Shown here piece by piece: positions 59,853 to 64,000 of a stretch of 64,000 bases of DNA (within the stretch, counting starts at the first letter, position 1; each line of letters opens with the position of its first letter). The position numbers and the translations under genes were made by a program. Under the pieces are notes generated by a model. The model did not search any database. It had not been told where the DNA came from and saw nothing but the letters and a program-made list of their open reading frames with translations. The stretch lies in the NCBI GenBank assembly GCA_902768715.1, contig CACXMH010000006.1, positions 1 to 64,000 of the forward strand, given 5' to 3'. Source of the stretch: Fibrobacter succinogenes. Lineage in GTDB: Bacteria > Fibrobacterota > Fibrobacteria > Fibrobacterales > Fibrobacteraceae.

Positions 59853-62474
59853 TTGTTGAAAGTCTGGTCTTACATCGTCTTTTTGCTGTCCTTGGCGGCC
59901 TCTCTTGCTTTTGCGCAAGGGACGGCAGGTTCCGCGCAACCCGTTCCCGGCTCTGCAACAGCAGACTCTGTAAAGGTCGTGGGCATCGTCTTCAACGGCG
60001 TGGTGCAGGACAGTTCCTTTGCCGTGGGCGAAAAGCTCAACGTTGAAATTCTCGAATCCGGCGAGGCGCTCCAGACCACCGTGGGCACGCCTTTTAGCGT
60101 GGTGCTTCCCGAAGATACCCTCTGGAACATTTGCGTGACCAATTCCGACACGGCCGGCGCCGAGAAGGAAAAATGCTACGAACTCAAGTATGTCGGCGCA
60201 GAACGTGCCTTTTCCCAGGCCCTGGGCGACGGATTTGCTTTGGGTGAGGGGGAAAGCCTTCCCCTCGCTCCTGCTGATTGTCATCCCCGTTCCTCTCATT
60301 GTCATCCCCGCGAAGGCGGGGATCTCCAATCATCATCCGCTTCCCTTTCTAGCGGGCGGACAGCACTTAGCGATTCATCGCTTAGTGCGCATGGCCACCA
60401 AGGTGGGGACACCCCGCAACGCCCCGACTCCGGCGATGTCAACGTAGACTCCCTCTTGGCTGCAGGCGAAAACACAAAGGTCACCGAACTCAAGAAGGTG
60501 GTGGTGCAGCTGCGGCGCCGCCCCAAGCGCAGCCCGGGTGAGTCCGTAGTGTCGGCCAAGTCCATCAAGCGCATGCCGAGCCTCGCCGAGGCCGACGTCA
60601 TCAAGAGTATCCAGGCTCTCCCGGGAGTGGTCGCCAGTTCCGATTTCAGTTCCAAGATTTACGTTCGAGGCGGCGCCGCGGACCAGAACCTGTTCCTGTT
60701 TGACAATGCCGTCGTCTATTCTCCGGTCCATTTCTTCGGGCTGTTCAGCACATTTCTCGTAGAAGGTATCGACGACGTGAAGTTCTACAAGAGCGGTTTT
60801 CCGGCCCAATACGGCAACCGCCTGAGCTCGGTACTCAAGATGGACGGCCGTGCCGGCGGCCAAGATACCGTCGATGAATGGTTTAGCAAGTCTAGCATCA
60901 AGATAAGCACTTTTGCAGCCCAGCTCCATACCGAGGGTCATCAGGGCCCAGCCCGCTGGGTAGTGGCTGGGCGTACCACCTACATCGGCTATGTGCTGGA
61001 CCTGTGCAACGCTATCGGGCTTCTGGACCTTGATCTGGACTACGAGTTTACGGACTTGCAGGGAACGTTCCTTTACAACCTGACAGACGATACCCGATTC
61101 AAGTTCAGCTTTTATGTAGGCAAGGACGTGCTGGCCTTTGACCCCCTTTACGTGGACTGGGGGAACGTGGCGATTCCTCTCGGAATCTACCACCGCTTCA
61201 ACGGCAACTGGGATTACAATTCCACATACGCCTTCAGCCGTTTTTACCAGAACATGGAAATATCGGACCTGATGTCCATCAGCATGAACCTGATGACCTT
61301 TTCGGGCAAGCAGTGGCTCAACTATCGCGGCGTCAAGGACCACGTGATAACCGGCGGTTACGAACTGGAATATACTTACGACCGCCTGGGAGAGCGGGTT
61401 TCCGACACCAAGCTGGAAGACAAGCAGAGACCTTTCCACCATGTGGGCTACCTGCAAGACGCCTGGAAGGTTACTCCCGATCATTTGCTGCAGTACGGTG
61501 CGCGATTCAACTACCAGACGGCGGCCAAGCATTTTGGCGTAGAACCCAGGGCGTCCTTGACTGTGAACCTGGATGAAACCAAGACGGTTGAATTTTATGG
61601 TGGTTACTATTTGCAATACTTGAATTCCATCATGTTCAGTGATCAGGAAACCTTGAACGAGTTTTACTACCCGGCAACCACGGACAATTACGGCAAGCAG
61701 ATGAAACCCGCCTCGTCATGGCTGTTTGCCACGGAATACAGCCACAGGAACTTGTTTGACGGCTACGATGCCACCGTCGGGCTCTATTACAAGACCCAGA
61801 GCGACCTCAAGACATTTGCCATGGACTCGGACTCCACCGAAGACGACAGCGAGGCCTCTGCCAATTCCCAAAGCATGGTCATGGCGGATTACTTCGGCAC
61901 GGCGTCGGGCTATTCCTTCGGTTACGAGCTTTCGCTCCGCAAGGATAGGGGCTGGTGGTTCGGCGGTATCAACTGGAGCCAGAGCATAAGCGTTATCCGC
62001 TCCGACGACGGAACCAAGGCCTATTACCCCAGCTGGCACCAGCCCTACGCCCTGAAGCTGGATGCAGGCATCAATTGGAAGGGCGACGAGGACGCCCTGA
62101 AAAAGCACCCGGTCAAGGGCCGCTATTTCCGCTCCTCCATTGCCCTCAAGTATTCTGCGGGCATGCCCATCACGGGATACAAGGGCTATTTCTACCGGGA
62201 AGATTTGGGAAACAGGAATTATTCCGACAACATCGTGGTGGTGCAGGATAGTCGCAATGCGGAGAGGCAGACCGACTATTTCCGCGTAGATGTGAAGGTC
62301 ATCGATATCGGCCGCGAAAACAAGTGGAACTTCAGCTGGACCATCATCAACCTGACCAACCACGACAACATGTTCTACTCCTTCTACGACACCCGCGAGA
62401 ACCCGCCTGAATACAACGAAATATACCAGTTCCCCTTTTTACCGATTATGCTGAGTTATGAGTATTATTTCTAG
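59853..62474 (+). CDS. TonB-receptor-like outer-membrane protein with an internal repeat insertion
   Basis: The frame is open from 59793, but that part contains the promoter motif. A TTG at 59853 or 59856 places a signal peptide (WSYIVFLLSLAASLAFAQG) at the start. The product is about 873 aa. After a small beta domain and a linker, the plug-like part reads VIKSIQALPGVVASSDFSSK, IYVRGGAADQNLFLFDNAVV, then FSTFLVEGIDDVKFYKSGFP. The rest is a beta-barrel ending YEYYF. The linker (about residues 130-190) contains CHPREGGDLQSS and AHGHQGGD, translated from REP-like DNA. The following gene encodes a DUF4249-like lipoprotein, a known partner type. Confidence 0.85.
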   Translation: MLKVWSYIVFLLSLAASLAFAQGTAGSAQPVPGSATADSVKVVGIVFNGVVQDSSFAVGEKLNVEILESGEALQTTVGTPFSVVLPEDTLWNICVTNSDTAGAEKEKCYELKYVGAERAFSQALGDGFALGEGESLPLAPADCHPRSSHCHPREGGDLQSSSASLSSGRTALSDSSLSAHGHQGGDTPQRPDSGDVNVDSLLAAGENTKVTELKKVVVQLRRRPKRSPGESVVSAKSIKRMPSLAEADVIKSIQALPGVVASSDFSSKIYVRGGAADQNLFLFDNAVVYSPVHFFGLFSTFLVEGIDDVKFYKSGFPAQYGNRLSSVLKMDGRAGGQDTVDEWFSKSSIKISTFAAQLHTEGHQGPARWVVAGRTTYIGYVLDLCNAIGLLDLDLDYEFTDLQGTFLYNLTDDTRFKFSFYVGKDVLAFDPLYVDWGNVAIPLGIYHRFNGNWDYNSTYAFSRFYQNMEISDLMSISMNLMTFSGKQWLNYRGVKDHVITGGYELEYTYDRLGERVSDTKLEDKQRPFHHVGYLQDAWKVTPDHLLQYGARFNYQTAAKHFGVEPRASLTVNLDETKTVEFYGGYYLQYLNSIMFSDQETLNEFYYPATTDNYGKQMKPASSWLFATEYSHRNLFDGYDATVGLYYKTQSDLKTFAMDSDSTEDDSEASANSQSMVMADYFGTASGYSFGYELSLRKDRGWWFGGINWSQSISVIRSDDGTKAYYPSWHQPYALKLDAGINWKGDEDALKKHPVKGRYFRSSIALKYSAGMPITGYKGYFYREDLGNRNYSDNIVVVQDSRNAERQTDYFRVDVKVIDIGRENKWNFSWTIINLTNHDNMFYSFYDTRENPPEYNEIYQFPFLPIMLSYEYYF
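60249..60408. repeat. Composite repeat insertion in coding sequence
   Basis: Module GGGGAAAGCCTTCCCCTCGC at 60249, a half element GTCATCCCCG at 60280, a full REP-like hairpin at 60301-60327 and the GCTTA/GGTGGGG module at 60380-60408. All are also present between 9141 and 9644 in the same order. The reading frame is kept through the insertion. Confidence 0.8.
60301..60327. repeat. REP-like hairpin, perfect copy, within a gene
   Basis: GTCATCCCCGCGAAGGCGGG then GATCTCC, identical to 44972 and 45083. It is translated as CHPREGGDL. Confidence 0.9.
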
Positions 62475-64000
62475 AGTGATTAGTGGTTGGTGGTTAGTGG
62501 TTGGGGTGTTTCTCGCTGCCTGCGGGGATTTTCACGGGCCTTGGGAATACTACCCCCACACCACGGAAATCTATGCAGGCGTTTACACCTACGGATACAT
62601 TATGGAGGGCGAGTCCCCGCGAATCTGTTTTTCCAAGATGTATGAACTGGAAGAATCCTCGGCAGAAAACTTCGCGTTCTATGACAGCGCCAAGGTGACC
62701 GTCCTCGACACCACGGCAAAATCCGCTCCCGTGCAGCTTGTCCCCGAAACGGGCAAGCCCAACTGTTTCGTGGCGGATTCGTCGTCGGGCCTTGTGGGCA
62801 AGGCTGGCAATTCCTACAAGATGGAGGCGTTCTTCAAGTGGGACAGTTCCGGCGAAAAGGTTTCTACCACCTATAAGGCCGTTGCTACTATCCCCAAGAA
62901 ATTCTCTGTCAAGAAGGTGAAAATCCCCCAGCAAGACGGCAAGACCAAGGATGTGGCCTTGAACGGCAAGGGATTTGAAACGAATTTCTTGACTTTCCCC
63001 AGGGACATGGACATCTACAAGTTCTACACGGAACACGACAAGGATTTGGGCGGCGTGCTGGTGACACTGACCTACGACAACGTGAACGGTGGCGAATCCA
63101 TGAACACCACCATCCACAAGATGCTTTCTAGCTTCGCAGACGAAGATTCCGCCGGCTTTGTTTTCTCCCTGAGCAACAGCCTTGAAAACACCAAGAGGCT
63201 GGGGTACAACGACAACTGGACCATCGGTGGCTACAACAGCGCCGACACCATTTTCGTGTCGAACATCTCTTTCCCCATAGGGGAATCGATGCTCCATTTT
63301 TATGCCACCGACAGTGCGTACATGGATTACGAGGACTATGTTTTGGAAGCCCTGGAAGACCCTCGGGTGGTTCCTGTGTCCAACATCGAAAACGGCATGG
63401 GCGTTTTTTCGGGCATGAAACGGGTGGACATCCCCGTAAAAATCAAGGGCGACGACTATCTGGAATTTGAATACATCAGAAGTGCCTCCTGCAAGCAGGC
63501 GGGCGATGACCCCGACGACGATGAAGGCTGGAAAAACAGAGCCTGCAGGCTGTACCAGGATGTCTATTGCTCTGGAATGCCCTATGGAGATTCGGCGGCT
63601 GGCGGCGTGGATTTGATTACGGCCAATTCGAAGGCGGTCGCCTACTTCGAAGAAGGGGATTACCTGGTGAACGAGACCTGCTACCCCTCCTTGGTCAAGG
63701 CCGCCATGATGCTGGATACTACCAAGTGGTCCGTGTTCCTGCCCGATACGATTGATGCCAAGGACAAGTCAAACGCCTACGCCGACGGCCTCAAGCGCTA
63801 CTGTGTGGCAAACAACTTTGAAAGCAACAAGATTGCGGACTGTTCAAGCCTCAAGAAGGACTGCCTGGAAAGCACCGAAAAGAACGACTGCCTGGAGTAT
63901 TTCTGGGAGTGGTGCGCCGACAGGGACTGGGATTACGGGAGGTTTCCCCAGTGTAAATCCGCCCTGGTAAGCCGCTACTACATAGAAAAACAAAAATCCC
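62458..64000 (+). CDS. DUF4249-like lipoprotein, 3' end beyond the window
   Basis: The frame runs 514 codons from the ATG at 62458 to the window edge without a stop. It begins inside the previous gene (17-bp overlap). The signal ends in WWLVVGVFLAACGDFHG, a lipobox. The mature part has EIYAGVYTYGYIMEGESPRI and AFYDSAKVTVLDT, then AGNSYKMEAFFKWDSSGEKV, the layout of DUF4249 surface lipoproteins that accompany TonB-type receptors. A Cys-rich region lies near the end (YCVANNFESNKIADCSSLKK). It is probably outer-membrane-anchored. Part of the start is a GTGGTTAGTGGTT stretch also seen near 43570. Confidence 0.75.
   Translation, partial: MSIISRVISGWWLVVGVFLAACGDFHGPWEYYPHTTEIYAGVYTYGYIMEGESPRICFSKMYELEESSAENFAFYDSAKVTVLDTTAKSAPVQLVPETGKPNCFVADSSSGLVGKAGNSYKMEAFFKWDSSGEKVSTTYKAVATIPKKFSVKKVKIPQQDGKTKDVALNGKGFETNFLTFPRDMDIYKFYTEHDKDLGGVLVTLTYDNVNGGESMNTTIHKMLSSFADEDSAGFVFSLSNSLENTKRLGYNDNWTIGGYNSADTIFVSNISFPIGESMLHFYATDSAYMDYEDYVLEALEDPRVVPVSNIENGMGVFSGMKRVDIPVKIKGDDYLEFEYIRSASCKQAGDDPDDDEGWKNRACRLYQDVYCSGMPYGDSAAGGVDLITANSKAVAYFEEGDYLVNETCYPSLVKAAMMLDTTKWSVFLPDTIDAKDKSNAYADGLKRYCVANNFESNKIADCSSLKKDCLESTEKNDCLEYFWEWCADRDWDYGRFPQCKSALVSRYYIEKQKS

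Noticed and set aside
60375-61616. 413-codon open frame on the minus strand
   Set aside because: It is antisense to the TonB-receptor-like gene and crosses the repeat insertion. No ribosome site or recognisable domain.

Overview
The window is from a Fibrobacter-type bacterium (phylum Fibrobacterota). The main evidence is at 52-59 kb: five consecutive proteins built from the Fibrobacter succinogenes major paralogous domain (FISUMP, with the GWHLP and SVRCI signatures), and just before them a regulator of the Fibrobacter-expanded TIGR02147 family. A Gram-negative envelope is shown by lptC-lptA-lptB, an MCE protein, a TolC-like protein, a TonB-receptor-like barrel and several lipoproteins. No rRNA, tRNA, CRISPR array or intact insertion sequence was recognised.

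Layout. 1-0.7 kb: feoA (cut by the window edge) and a DtxR/MntR regulator, with TTAG-type palindromes in the divergent promoter region. 1-9.1 kb: an accessory island. It holds two unknown proteins, a WYL-domain regulator, an operon of a double AAA+ ATPase, an alpha/beta hydrolase and a SLOG-fold protein, a convergent ORF6N protein, and one more unknown gene. Four of its promoters carry the same 32-bp element (CGACA-N5-TGTCG, 11 bp, then a -10-like box), including that of the WYL gene, so this looks like one regulon. 9.1-12.4 kb: AT-rich, repeat-rich DNA with a frame-disrupted small gene, an HNH nuclease and a decayed ATPase. 12.4-19.2 kb: metal homeostasis, with a P1B-type ATPase and its small partner, a ZIP transporter, and zur-znuA-znuC-znuB behind a perfect promoter overlapped by an 11-bp inverted repeat. 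19.2-23.2 kb: bioF-bioD-bioA-bioW. 23.2-35.5 kb: a NicO-type permease, an RND/MMPL exporter, two convergent alkaline-phosphatase-superfamily membrane enzymes, and a surface-glycan cluster (GT4, GT-A, LicD, flippase). 35.6-45.7 kb: envelope biogenesis and global regulation, rpiB-lptC-lptA-lptB-rpoN-hpf-hprK-mlaD, then dksA-like, tolC-like and hsp20. hsp20 has a textbook sigma-54 promoter. 45.9-49.6 kb: an ECF sigma factor, a membrane anti-sigma-like protein and an exported caspase-like protease with surface repeats. 49.7-50.3 kb: a HigBA-like toxin-antitoxin pair. 50.6-59.6 kb: the TIGR02147 regulator, a three-part mosaic of gene fragments, the FISUMP array and a TM2 protein. 59.8-64 kb: a TonB-receptor-like protein and a DUF4249-like lipoprotein cut by the window edge.

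The most promising systems are the WYL regulon with its AAA+/hydrolase/SLOG operon, and the sigma/anti-sigma/caspase triad. The promoter motif of the triad recurs with identical spacing 14 kb away in front of the TonB-receptor-like gene. A family of small REP-like hairpins (GTCATCCCCG type) is scattered through the window, and one composite copy is read through inside the TonB-receptor-like coding sequence.
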